Assembly (NCBI GenBank): GCA_027341705.1
Contig: DAIELO010000031.1
Coordinates: 1 to 9,765 of the forward strand
Origin: Caryophanales bacterium
GTDB lineage: Bacteria; Bacillota; Bacilli; Alicyclobacillales; SLC66
Direction of reading: 5' to 3'
DNA length: 9,765 nt
Below are positions 1 to 6,723 of the stretch, piece by piece (the stretch's first letter is position 1; each line of letters begins with the position of its first letter). The notes beneath the pieces were generated by a model that made no database searches, was not told the origin of the DNA, and saw only the letters and a list, made by a program, of their open reading frames with translations. The translations under genes were made by a program, and so were the position numbers.

Positions 1-483
1 GTAATAAGATTTTTGACCCATTATTTGAAATAAATATTAACTAAGTGTCTCAGACGTTAATGGACCTGTTGCAATGATTGTCACACCCGCTGGGATCACT
101 TCTACCTCTTCACGCCTAACTTCAATCAGTGGATGTTGTGTCAATTGATCAGTTACCATGTGACTAAATTCATCTCGATCAACGGCTAACGCGCCACCAG
201 CCGGAACCGCACATGTATCCGCACAACGAATAATCAAAGAGTCTAACCTGCGCATCTCTTCTTTAAGAAGACCAACGGCGTTCGTTAACGATGCAGCGCG
301 CAGACTATTTGAACACACTAATTCAGCAAAATGATCAGTATGATGGGCTGCTGTTGTTTTTACCCCGCGCATTTCATATAAGGTGACAGGCACACCCTGC
401 TTGGCAATTTGCCAAGCAGCTTCCGATCCCGCAAGTCCCGCACCGACTACGGCAACCCGACCAGTGTGTGACAACAATAACAC
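1..483 (-). pseudogene. trmFO: TrmFO 5' part, interrupted by an in-frame stop; runs off the left edge
   Basis: Start of the folate/FAD-dependent tRNA (uracil-54-C5)-methyltransferase, which makes m5U in the T-loop of tRNA. Seen: the dinucleotide-binding motif [10 protein letters not shown] (residues 14-23), the motif ELVCSNSLR whose Cys57 corresponds to a catalytic cysteine of the family, [11 protein letters not shown] (93-103) and [10 protein letters not shown]. The family is about 435 residues, but a TAA at 37-39 stops this frame after 148. The next 12 codons in the same frame (YLFQIMGQKSYY) still fit, without a gap, the family stretch that reads roughly LTGxxYLYFYDA, so the gene seems interrupted by a nonsense change (or base error) rather than by an insertion. 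The GTG at 481-483 lies only 2 nt after the topA stop and directly behind an AGGA; TTG at 472-474 or 475-477, spaced properly from AGGAG, may be the true start. Co-transcribed with topA. Identity is sure; whether the gene is really dead is not. Confidence 0.75.
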
Positions 484-485
484 TC

Positions 486-2582
486 CTATCCTTTATCTTG
501 TTCTTTCTCCTGACGATGATTATCACAATCAGAATTAGAACATACCTCATTCTCCACATCGGACTTAGCTTTCTTTTTCAAAACCATTGGTTCACCACAA
601 ATCGAACACATGCGCCCTGATGGTTTATCCCATAACACGTAATTACACGCAGGATACCCTGAACATCCAAAAAAGACTCGCCGTTTCTTACCCCGGCGCT
701 CCACCACTGGTTTGCCGCAACGGGGACAATCGATGCCTACAGGCTTCAATATTGGTTTCGCGTTGCGGCATTCAGGAAAACCAGGACACGCGAGAAATTT
801 CCCAAACCGCCCATGCTTGTAAACCATTCTTCGTCCGCATTTTTCACAGGATTCATCAGCATATTCCTCTTCCAACTGAACATGTTCCATCGTTTCCTCA
901 GCCGTTTTGAGGTAATTTTCCAATCCGCGGTAGAATGAATCCAGCATATTAACGTAGTTTTGCATGCCTTCTTCCACGTCATCTAACTGTTGCTCTAGTT
1001 GTGCCGTAAAGTCCACATCTACAATAGTAGGAAAAAACTCCTTCATTAAATCAACGACAATTTCACCCAATTCAGTGGGAACAAACCGCTTACTTTCGTG
1101 CAGTACATACCCACGCTTTTGGATTACATCAATCGTAGGGGCATAGGTACTTGGACGACCAATACCTAACTCCTCCATCGTTTTCACAAGACGAGCCTCA
1201 GAATAACGCGGAGGCGGTTGAGTAAAGTGCTGCTCCGGCTGAATTACTGGTTGTGGCATCAAAACAAGCCCCTCAACTAACGCCGGTAACATGTGGCTTT
1301 CTTCATCTTGATCGTCTTTATCCTCAACGTACACTTTCATAAATCCAGGAAACTTTATTTTCGATCCATTCGCACGAAAAATTGCATTATCTACCACAAT
1401 ATCCACTGTCATCGTGTCAAGAATCGCTGAGGCCATTTGGCTTGCAACAAAACGTTCAAACACCATGCGATACAAACGCAATTGATCTCGACTTAATACA
1501 TCCTTCAGTTGATCGGGATGCCACGTCAAAGAAGTAGGGCGAATAGCTTCATGGGCATCCTGAGCGCCTTTTTTTGCCGCATATTGTCGGACACCTGTAG
1601 ATTTATATTCATCACCAAAGTGCTCTGTAATATATTCTAACGCTTCTTGACGTGCCCCGTCAGATACACGTGTGGAATCTGTTCTCATATAAGTTATCAG
1701 ACCCACGGCACCCACACTAGGTATGTCGATGCCCTCATATAACTGTTGAGCAACCACCATTGTTTTTTGTGTTCTGAATCCAAGCTTTCTGGCAGCTTCC
1801 TGCTGTAAACTGCTCGTTGTAAAAGGTGGTGCAGGGTTACGTTTACGTTCACTAGCTTTGACACGAGCAACCGTAAATTCCTTGCCCTCAATTTGCGAGA
1901 GTAGGTTATCCACCTCGTCCTTAGTATTTAAATCACATTTTTCTTCACCATAACCGTAAAATTGAGCAGTAAACTTGTCGCCAAGGTGCTCACAATGCGC
2001 ACTGACAGTCCAGTACTCTTCAGGCGTAAATGCACGAATTTCTCGTTCTCTATCCACAATCAAACGCACAGCTACCGACTGAACCCTGCCAGCTGACAAT
2101 CCGCGTTTGACTTTTTTCCACAAAAGCGGACTAATTCGATAACCCACGAGGCGATCTAATATTCTTCGTGCTTGTTGCGCATGGACAAGATCCATATTAA
2201 GAGATCGTGGATGCTTAAATGCATCTTTCACCGCTTCTTTGGTTATCTCATTAAACACCACACGCACAGGCTGACTTGGATCAATATCCAGACTCTTTGC
2301 TAAGTGCCAAGCAATCGCTTCACCTTCCCGATCAGGGTCAGCTGCCAAATAAACCGCTTTCACTTTTTTACTAGAATCCTTTAGTTCTTTTAAAATATCA
2401 CCTTTACCGCGAATAGTAATATATTTAGGTTCAAATTCATGTTCAACGTCAACACCCAATTGACTTTTAGGCAAATCTCTCACATGACCCATGGATGCTT
2501 TCACTACGTATTTGCTACCCAAGTACTTCGCTATTGTTTTTGCTTTTGCTGGCGATTCCACTATCACAAGATAATCCGCCAC
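486..2582 (-). CDS. topA: DNA topoisomerase I (type IA)
   Basis: Relaxes negatively supercoiled DNA by transient single-strand cleavage, Mg2+-dependent and ATP-independent, in the cytoplasm. At 698 residues it matches the Bacillus enzyme (about 690). Seen in order: the TOPRIM domain starting with [14 protein letters not shown] (acidic residue E9) and the motif ADPDREGE with D82, D84 and E86; GYRISPLLW and [15 protein letters not shown] (161-175) of the core; the active-site motif [11 protein letters not shown] with catalytic Tyr298 and Arg300; [13 protein letters not shown] further on. The C-terminus carries three four-cysteine zinc ribbons: C579/C582/C599/C605, C619/C622/C640/C646 and C659/C662/C681/C686, which in the family bind single-stranded DNA. 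The last 12 residues are charged and hydrophilic. Start is GTG (2580-2582) with AAGGAGGG six to seven bases upstream. It lies 64 bp after dprA and 2 nt ahead of the first possible trmFO start, so it is probably coupled to trmFO. All key residues are present. Confidence 0.98.
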   Translation of the reverse strand: MADYLVIVESPAKAKTIAKYLGSKYVVKASMGHVRDLPKSQLGVDVEHEFEPKYITIRGKGDILKELKDSSKKVKAVYLAADPDREGEAIAWHLAKSLDIDPSQPVRVVFNEITKEAVKDAFKHPRSLNMDLVHAQQARRILDRLVGYRISPLLWKKVKRGLSAGRVQSVAVRLIVDREREIRAFTPEEYWTVSAHCEHLGDKFTAQFYGYGEEKCDLNTKDEVDNLLSQIEGKEFTVARVKASERKRNPAPPFTTSSLQQEAARKLGFRTQKTMVVAQQLYEGIDIPSVGAVGLITYMRTDSTRVSDGARQEALEYITEHFGDEYKSTGVRQYAAKKGAQDAHEAIRPTSLTWHPDQLKDVLSRDQLRLYRMVFERFVASQMASAILDTMTVDIVVDNAIFRANGSKIKFPGFMKVYVEDKDDQDEESHMLPALVEGLVLMPQPVIQPEQHFTQPPPRYSEARLVKTMEELGIGRPSTYAPTIDVIQKRGYVLHESKRFVPTELGEIVVDLMKEFFPTIVDVDFTAQLEQQLDDVEEGMQNYVNMLDSFYRGLENYLKTAEETMEHVQLEEEYADESCEKCGRRMVYKHGRFGKFLACPGFPECRNAKPILKPVGIDCPRCGKPVVERRGKKRRVFFGCSGYPACNYVLWDKPSGRMCSICGEPMVLKKKAKSDVENEVCSNSDCDNHRQEKEQDKG

Positions 2583-2615
2583 TTAGACCCTCCTTGACTC
2601 TCGCGGGTTCACCAA

Positions 2616-2645
2616 ATAATAGCACTGTGTAGAGAATTAATGCAA
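2616..2645 (-). promoter_or_regulatory. Candidate topA promoter
   Basis: On the minus strand, an extended -10 element TGC-TATTAT (hexamer at 2616-2621, TG two bases upstream) follows a weak -35 TTGCAT (2640-2645) with an 18-bp spacer. A transcript would start about 27 nt before the topA GTG. The -35 matches the consensus at only three positions, so this rests mainly on the extended -10. It would let topA be expressed separately from dprA. Confidence 0.4.
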
Positions 2646-2646
2646 A

Positions 2647-3732
2647 TTATATTAGCATATACCGTCCATCTGATTGTCGGCGCAACTTCCCCGCCAATTC
2701 CATCTCTCCTAAGCGCAATCCCAAATCATACATATTCACATTTCCTAATATCGTATGTAAATCCGCTAAAGATCTCATTCCAAATGCTAATTCAGAACAA
2801 ATTTTATCCTCAATCCGATCTTTTCCTTCCTGAATAACAGTAGATTTGTCGTCCTTGTTATCTATATTTAAATCCTCCAGCAGTTGGTGAAAAGAAAATA
2901 ACGGAATTGCACCATCCATTAACAGTTCATGTGTGCCTTGTGATACAGCGCTATAAATTGATCCAGGCACTGCATACACCTCACGATTTTCTAAAACAGC
3001 GTGACCTGCAGTAATTAAAGCGCCACTTTGTTTCCCAGCTTCAACCACCACAACTGCTTTAGATAACCCATTAATAATCCGATTTCTCATCGGAAAATAA
3101 GCTTTGTGAGGTGTTACATCCGGTAGAAATTCACTTAAAATCGTACCCCCATTTAGCAGAATATCGTTAGCGAGTTTATGATTACCTTTAGGATAAAGTT
3201 GATTAACTCCTGAACCTAGAACGGCTATTGTGTACCCATGATTTGCTAGCGTACCCTGATGTGCCGAGGCATCAATCCCATAAGCCAAACCAGAAATAAC
3301 AGCGATAGGATGAGGCGAAAGAAAGGAAGCTAAGTCGAATGCCACTTTTTTACCATATGAAGTAGCATTTCGAGTACCCACAATGGCCACCCCAGTATGA
3401 AACAACGGACGCTCACCAACATAAAACAAAGCAATGGGAGGAACATAAATGTTTCTTAACAACGCGGGATAATCCTGATCTTGTATCATCACGGTGCCAA
3501 TTTTCTGTTTACTCATGCTTTCAATTTGTTGCCATGCATATTCATTCTTGATGTCGCAGACAATCTTTTGTGCTAGAACTTCAGTTAGCTTCCAATTCAT
3601 CCAATCACTAACCGTTAAGTGTTGGGCGACATCCCAATCCTGTACGTTTGAAAATAATCGATTCGCAGTTAGTAAGCCCACCCCTGGTACTGACAACAGA
3701 GCTATCCAAAGCGCAAGTTGCTGATTATACAC
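2647..3732 (-). CDS. dprA: DNA-processing protein DprA (Smf)
   Basis: Cytoplasmic DNA-binding protein that protects incoming single-stranded DNA and loads RecA onto it during natural transformation; also present in many bacteria not known to be competent. Length is 361 residues, longer than the roughly 300 of the Bacillus protein and typical of three-domain forms. Seen: an N-terminal helix-hairpin-helix-like segment with LLSVPGVGLLTANRLF (12-27); YPALLRNIYVPPIALFYVGE (88-107); the Rossmann-fold DprA core with AIVGTRNAT (116-124), VISGLAYGIDASAHQG (145-160), VLGSGVNQLYPKGN (171-184), FPMRNRIINGLS (213-224), VVVEAGKQSGALITA and VYAVPGS; then a linker (about 284-310) and a C-terminal winged-helix-like segment (about 312-361). 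The start is GTG (3730-3732), the only usable start after an in-frame TAG just upstream; its ribosome site GAGGATGGA is somewhat far away. It sits between sucD and topA as in Bacillus. Confidence 0.96.
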   Translation of the reverse strand: MYNQQLALWIALLSVPGVGLLTANRLFSNVQDWDVAQHLTVSDWMNWKLTEVLAQKIVCDIKNEYAWQQIESMSKQKIGTVMIQDQDYPALLRNIYVPPIALFYVGERPLFHTGVAIVGTRNATSYGKKVAFDLASFLSPHPIAVISGLAYGIDASAHQGTLANHGYTIAVLGSGVNQLYPKGNHKLANDILLNGGTILSEFLPDVTPHKAYFPMRNRIINGLSKAVVVVEAGKQSGALITAGHAVLENREVYAVPGSIYSAVSQGTHELLMDGAIPLFSFHQLLEDLNIDNKDDKSTVIQEGKDRIEDKICSELAFGMRSLADLHTILGNVNMYDLGLRLGEMELAGKLRRQSDGRYMLI

Positions 3733-3754
3733 GTAGGGTCCATCCTCATCTTGT

Positions 3755-3765
3755 AAGATAGACTA
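3755..3765 (-). promoter_or_regulatory. Possible -10 box of dprA; 11-mer shared with the sucC promoter
   Basis: The minus-strand 11-mer TAGTCTATCTT lies 22 nt before the dprA GTG. The same 11-mer covers the -10 of the sucC promoter candidate (6010-6020). TATCTT would be the -10 hexamer; the -35 at 17 bp spacing (TCGATC) is poor. A short inverted repeat GTGTG-A-CACAC (3767-3777) lies in the would-be spacer. It could be a weak or activator-dependent promoter, or a shared regulator site. Confidence 0.3.
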
Positions 3766-3822
3766 AGTGTGACACACGATCGATCAGACAACCACTCTTT
3801 TTGATGAAAATCTGAGACAATA

Positions 3823-3855
3823 GTAAACCGACCTGGATATTTCAGGCCGGTTTAC
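3823..3855 (-). terminator. Hairpin downstream of sucD, possible terminator or processing site
   Basis: Arms GTAAACCGACCTG (3823-3835) and CAGGCCGGTTTAC (3843-3855) are separated by a 7-nt loop. As minus-strand RNA all 13 positions pair, one as G-U; as plus-strand RNA the same position is an A-C mismatch, so the structure suits a sucD transcript. It lies 23 nt past the sucD stop. The sequence after it on the minus strand (TATTGTCTCAGATTTT) is only moderately U-rich, so termination may be partial and leave dprA reachable by readthrough. The rest of the 146-bp gap holds only the weak box near 3755. Confidence 0.5.
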
Positions 3856-3878
3856 AGTGAATCAATCAAAACTTTAAG

Positions 3879-4778
3879 TTAGCTTCTGCACTTCTCTAAC
3901 AATTGATGTTCTTCCAGTGCCTTTACCAATGTAGAGCCCATTTCAGACGGCGTATTTGCTACACGCATACCAGCCGCTTCCATTGCCGCTACTTTTTCGT
4001 CAGCCGTGCCTTTTCCACCAGAAATGATCGCACCTGCATGTCCCATGCGCTTTCCTTCTGGGGCACTACGTCCTGCAATAAAACCGACGACTGGTTTTTT
4101 CATGTGATCCTTAATGTATTGGGCAGCATCTTCCTCAGCGGTACCGCCAATCTCACCGATCATAATGACTGCTTCAGTTTCGGGGTCGTTGTTAAACAAC
4201 GTTAACATATCGACAAAATTAGTCCCGTTAACCGGATCGCCACCGATACCCACTGCGGTCGATTGACCAATGCCTAGTTGGGTTAATTGGTGAACAGCTT
4301 CGTATGTTAATGTCCCACTTCGACTAATTACACCAACGTGACCGCGTTTGTGAATGTATCCTGGCATAATACCAATTTTACATTCATCAGGTGTAATCAC
4401 GCCTGGACAGTTAGGACCAATCAAGCGGGAATTTTTCCCTTCCATGTAGCGTTTCACATTGACCATATCAAAAATAGGAATTCCCTCAGTAATACAGACA
4501 ATTAATTCAATACCAGCATCCACTGCTTCAAAAATGGCATCCGCCGCAAAAGCAGGCGGAACATAAATGACAGATGCGTTTGCCCCAGTCGATGTAACAG
4601 CCTGTTCAACAGTGTTAAACACAGGAACTCCTTCGATTGTTGTACCACCCTTGCCAGGCGTTGTTCCACCAACCATTTTTGTCCCATAAGCAATGGCTTG
4701 TTTTGTGTGAAATAACCCTGCAGAACCAGTAATGCCCTGGGTTATTACCCTTGTATTTGCATTTACGAGAATACTCAC
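3879..4778 (-). CDS. sucD: Succinyl-CoA synthetase, alpha subunit (ADP-forming)
   Basis: Alpha subunit of the TCA-cycle enzyme that converts succinyl-CoA and ADP (or GDP) plus phosphate to succinate, CoA and nucleoside triphosphate; it carries the phosphohistidine. Length of 299 residues is standard. Seen: the N-terminal CoA-binding Rossmann region with [18 protein letters not shown] (12-29) and GGTTPGKGG (37-45); VITEGI-like [10 protein letters not shown] (95-104); [13 protein letters not shown] (118-130); [10 protein letters not shown] (151-160); [12 protein letters not shown] (177-188); [13 protein letters not shown] (207-219); and the active-site segment [17 protein letters not shown] with His247 as the phosphorylated residue. 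The start is GTG (4776-4778) with AGGGGG eight bases upstream; that ribosome site overlaps the sucC stop, and only 12 nt separate the genes, so the two subunits are translated from one mRNA. Nothing unusual in the sequence. Confidence 0.98.
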   Translation of the reverse strand: MSILVNANTRVITQGITGSAGLFHTKQAIAYGTKMVGGTTPGKGGTTIEGVPVFNTVEQAVTSTGANASVIYVPPAFAADAIFEAVDAGIELIVCITEGIPIFDMVNVKRYMEGKNSRLIGPNCPGVITPDECKIGIMPGYIHKRGHVGVISRSGTLTYEAVHQLTQLGIGQSTAVGIGGDPVNGTNFVDMLTLFNNDPETEAVIMIGEIGGTAEEDAAQYIKDHMKKPVVGFIAGRSAPEGKRMGHAGAIISGGKGTADEKVAAMEAAGMRVANTPSEMGSTLVKALEEHQLLEKCRS

Positions 4779-4790
4779 GATCCAAACCCC

Positions 4791-5948
4791 CTAGCCGACT
4801 AATTGAATGATCTTTTGTGCCGCTTCTGCCAGAGAATCAGCAGCTTCAATCGCCAATCCGGATGCATTCAGGATGTTCTTTCCTAAATCAACATTTGTGC
4901 CCTCTAGACGTACCACCAGAGGCCTATCTAAGCCGATCTGACGCGCTGCTGCCACTACACCATTAGCGATGACATCGCACTTCATGATGCCACCAAAAAT
5001 ATTGACAAGAATGCCCTTGACGCCGTCGTCTGCCAAAATGATCTTAAAGGCTTCCGTCACTTTTTCTTCTGTAGCGCCTCCACCAACATCAAGGAAATTG
5101 GCAGGATCCCCACCATAAAACTTGATCGTGTCCATCGTCGCCATTGCCAAACCTGCGCCATTCACCATACATCCAATATTACCGGTAAGCGCAATGTAAC
5201 TTAGTTCATATTTGGACGCCTCTACTTCACGTGGATCTTCTTCGTCCAAATCACGCAATTCTTGAATGTCCTTATGCCTAAATAGCGCATTATCGTCAAA
5301 ATTCAATTTAGCGTCTAGCGCCATCACATTGCCGTCAGCGGTGACCACAAGTGGATTGATTTCGGCAATCGAACAATCCTTATCCACAAATACCTGATAC
5401 AAACCCATCATAAATTTGACGGCCTTGTTCACAAGTTCGTTGGGTATACCAATGGAAAATGCTAATTTTCTTGCCTGAAATGCTTGCAGGCCGATGACAG
5501 GATCGATTGGCTCGCGGAAAATTTTCTCAGGCGAATTGGCGGCAACCTCTTCAATTTCCATGCCACCTTCCGCAGAAGCCATCATGACCACGCGCCCAAT
5601 GCTGCGATCCAAAACCAAACCGATGTAGTACTCCTTTTTAATATCCGTCAGCGCCTCAATTAACAGACGCTTCACAAGTTTCCCTTCAGCACCAGTTTGA
5701 TGAGTGACAAGCACCTTACCCAGAAGCTCTGTGGAATGATTTTTAACCTCATCCACACTGCGCGCTAATTTCACACCGCCAGCTTTGCCGCGCCCGCCAG
5801 CGTGAATTTGCGCCTTAACGACCGCCTTCCCACCAAAACGATTCGCAATCCGAACCGCTTCGTCGGCAGTAAATGCAACTTCACCATCAGGAACTGCTAC
5901 TCCATATTGGCGCAATACTGCCTTGGCCTGATATTCATGTATGTTCAT
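4791..5948 (-). CDS. sucC: Succinyl-CoA synthetase, beta subunit (ADP-forming)
   Basis: Beta subunit of succinyl-CoA synthetase, with an ATP-grasp fold that binds nucleotide and Mg2+. From the ATG at 5946-5948 the protein is 385 residues and begins MNIHEYQAK, as in the family and with the Bacillus length. This start is chosen because GGGAGG lies seven bases before it; a further ATG pair upstream (to 5969) in the same frame would place the ribosome site inside the gene. Seen: [19 protein letters not shown] (43-61) of the ATP-grasp domain, [10 protein letters not shown] (106-115), [13 protein letters not shown] (124-136), EINPL (196-200, Asn198) and [11 protein letters not shown] (211-221, Asp212) as Mg2+ ligands, [15 protein letters not shown] (259-273), the CoA-ligase-type domain with FLDVGGGA (285-292), [13 protein letters not shown] (313-325), and VVRLEGTN (345-352). 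First gene of the sucCD unit, with its own promoter candidate. Confidence 0.98.
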   Translation of the reverse strand: MNIHEYQAKAVLRQYGVAVPDGEVAFTADEAVRIANRFGGKAVVKAQIHAGGRGKAGGVKLARSVDEVKNHSTELLGKVLVTHQTGAEGKLVKRLLIEALTDIKKEYYIGLVLDRSIGRVVMMASAEGGMEIEEVAANSPEKIFREPIDPVIGLQAFQARKLAFSIGIPNELVNKAVKFMMGLYQVFVDKDCSIAEINPLVVTADGNVMALDAKLNFDDNALFRHKDIQELRDLDEEDPREVEASKYELSYIALTGNIGCMVNGAGLAMATMDTIKFYGGDPANFLDVGGGATEEKVTEAFKIILADDGVKGILVNIFGGIMKCDVIANGVVAAARQIGLDRPLVVRLEGTNVDLGKNILNASGLAIEAADSLAEAAQKIIQLVG

Positions 5949-5955
5949 GTGATTT

Positions 5956-5961
5956 CCTCCC
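5956..5961 (-). promoter_or_regulatory. sucC ribosome binding site (decides the start)
   Basis: GGGAGG on the minus strand, seven bases before the ATG at 5946-5948. It supports the 385-residue start over the in-frame ATG codons at 5964-5969. Confidence 0.8.
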
Positions 5962-6009
5962 AACATCAATCAGTAACATTCTAAATCTGACCGAAGTGTT
6001 CCCTGTATA

Positions 6010-6038
6010 AAGATAGACTACTCCGCATGGGAATTCAA
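6010..6038 (-). promoter_or_regulatory. Candidate sucCD promoter
   Basis: Minus strand: -35 TTGAAT (6033-6038), 17-bp spacer, -10 TATCTT (6010-6015), about 60 nt before the sucC ATG. Each hexamer matches the vegetative consensus at four positions. A very AT-rich stretch with A and T runs (about 6098-6120) lies farther upstream, but some distance from the -35. The -10 lies in an 11-mer repeated upstream of dprA. Confidence 0.55.
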
Positions 6039-6128
6039 CCTCATTTTCATTCTGCAACACTCTGTCTCGCCAGATAAAACTGAAATCACTTAATGAATAA
6101 AAAAAATTTGAAAAATTAAAGCTAAAGA

Positions 6129-6156
6129 TTGAATTTTCACTTTTTACTGTTATAAT
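6129..6156 (+). promoter_or_regulatory. Promoter of the CxxC-protein gene
   Basis: -35 TTGAAT (6129-6134), 16-bp spacer, perfect -10 TATAAT (6151-6156) preceded by TGT, giving an extended -10. AT-rich sequence with an A8 run lies just upstream. The transcript start would be near 6163, about 20 nt ahead of the ATG. This is the strongest-looking promoter in the window. With the sucC promoter it makes the 233-bp region 5949-6181 a divergent promoter region. Confidence 0.75.
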
Positions 6157-6181
6157 ACAAACAAATAAGGGAGGGATTCAA

Positions 6182-6604
6182 ATGGATTTTTGTTGCGGCT
6201 CTACAATGTCGGCACGAATTGCAACTCTATACACTGATGGTGGTGCAACATTAACAGATGTTCCTTTCCTATATTGCCGGACATGTGGACAAATGACCAT
6301 CGCCCCCGCTGTTGAGATTGATGTCGTAATGTATACGCATTTTTGTGATACAGATGGTGTCAAACAAGCATCATTGTATGATGTCGTGGATCGCTCAACT
6401 ATTGACATGATTATTCAAGAATACCCAGAGCCAAACGAAGCATTCACTTTACTCATTTCCGAAGAGCAAATTAATCATTTATTGGATGTATGGAACTTCG
6501 CTTTGCAAATTGGTGATAACGAGTGGATTGAAGAAGTCAAATCTAGTCTCGTCAAGTTACATGAGATGTTATCTCATCAACATCAACTTCAGGAACAATC
6601 CTAA
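6182..6604 (+). CDS. Small protein of unknown function with a CxxC motif (zinc-ribbon-like N-terminus)
   Basis: I do not recognise the family with confidence. The 140-residue product has a short N-terminal part with Cys4, Cys5 and a YCRTCGQM motif (Cys32, Cys35), reminiscent of YgiT-type zinc fingers, but the first pair is adjacent (CC) rather than CxxC; a fifth cysteine is Cys55. The rest (about 60-140) is acidic and likely helical, with no signal peptide or membrane segment, so it should be cytoplasmic. ATG at 6182 is preceded by GGGAGGG with a 6-nt spacer, and a strong promoter stands upstream, so it is a real expressed gene rather than a chance frame. It diverges from sucC and precedes comM in the same direction, though a promoter and a terminator-like hairpin lie between them. 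A metal-binding or regulatory role is conceivable but only a guess from the cysteines. Confidence 0.8.
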   Translation: MDFCCGSTMSARIATLYTDGGATLTDVPFLYCRTCGQMTIAPAVEIDVVMYTHFCDTDGVKQASLYDVVDRSTIDMIIQEYPEPNEAFTLLISEEQINHLLDVWNFALQIGDNEWIEEVKSSLVKLHEMLSHQHQLQEQS

Positions 6605-6610
6605 ACATTA

Positions 6611-6640
6611 TCGACAGCAAGTTACCCAGACCGCTATAAT
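6611..6640 (+). promoter_or_regulatory. Candidate comM promoter
   Basis: -35 TCGACA (6611-6616, five of six consensus positions), 18-bp spacer, perfect -10 TATAAT (6635-6640), just after the stop of the preceding gene. Transcription would start near 6647, giving a leader of about 77 nt before the comM ATG. That leader contains the terminator-like hairpin at 6673-6702. Confidence 0.55.
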
Positions 6641-6647
6641 TTCAAGT

Positions 6648-6687
6648 GTGGCGGCCCAATCATATACCGCGAAAAAAAAACCGCCAC
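6648..6687 (+). promoter_or_regulatory. Possible antiterminator pairing in the comM leader
   Basis: GTGGCGG (6648-6654) is the exact reverse complement of CCGCCAC (6681-6687), which forms most of the left arm of the terminator hairpin. The pairing gives 7 bp, GC-rich, with a 26-nt loop, and AAG (6644-6646) could add pairs with CTT (6687-6689) around a bulge. The two structures cannot form together, as expected for an attenuator. What would control the choice is not visible. Confidence 0.35.
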
Positions 6688-6702
6688 TTGGTGGTTTTTT
6701 TT
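6673..6702 (+). terminator. Intrinsic terminator or attenuator ahead of comM
   Basis: Core stem ACCGCC (6680-6685) pairs with GGTGGT (6690-6695), one pair being G-U, around the loop ACTT. It is flanked by A's on the left and T8 (6695-6702) on the right, which extend the stem and provide the U-tract. It may end the transcript of the CxxC gene, act as an attenuator for comM, or both. The comM ribosome site begins only 7 nt later. Confidence 0.75.
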
Positions 6703-6708
6703 CGTCAT

Positions 6709-6715
6709 AAGGAGG
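6709..6715 (+). promoter_or_regulatory. comM ribosome binding site (decides the start)
   Basis: AAGGAGG, a full-consensus site, eight bases before ATG 6724-6726. It fixes the comM start there although the frame is open back to 6646; the extra upstream codons would translate the terminator hairpin. Confidence 0.85.
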
Positions 6716-6723
6716 TATACATA

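Noticed and set aside
1..40. Truncation of trmFO by an insertion sequence or other mobile element
   Set aside because: The codons after the stop still fit the TrmFO family in frame, and no inverted terminal repeat or target duplication is visible at this edge.
587..910. Plus-strand open frame inside topA (107 codons)
   Set aside because: It lies wholly antisense to the conserved zinc-ribbon part of topA, has no ribosome site, and its product looks like no protein family.
2640..2837. Plus-strand open frame overlapping the dprA 3' end
   Set aside because: Antisense to the dprA winged-helix part, with no promoter or ribosome site.
3903..4205. Plus-strand open frame of 100 codons in sucD
   Set aside because: Antisense shadow of a highly conserved gene, with composition expected from the reverse strand and no start signal.
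5949..6181. Riboswitch or small RNA in the sucC divergent region
   Set aside because: Only two promoters and AT-rich runs are visible; no stable multi-stem structure or terminator was found there.
6561..6577. Short hairpin ATGAGAT-GTT-ATCTCAT inside the CxxC-protein gene
   Set aside because: 7-bp AT-rich stem within coding sequence, not followed by a T run; could be chance.
6646..6723. Extra 26 codons at the comM N-terminus
   Set aside because: They would translate the terminator hairpin; the full-consensus AAGGAGG and family N-terminus (MFATVASVSLFG) place the start at 6724.
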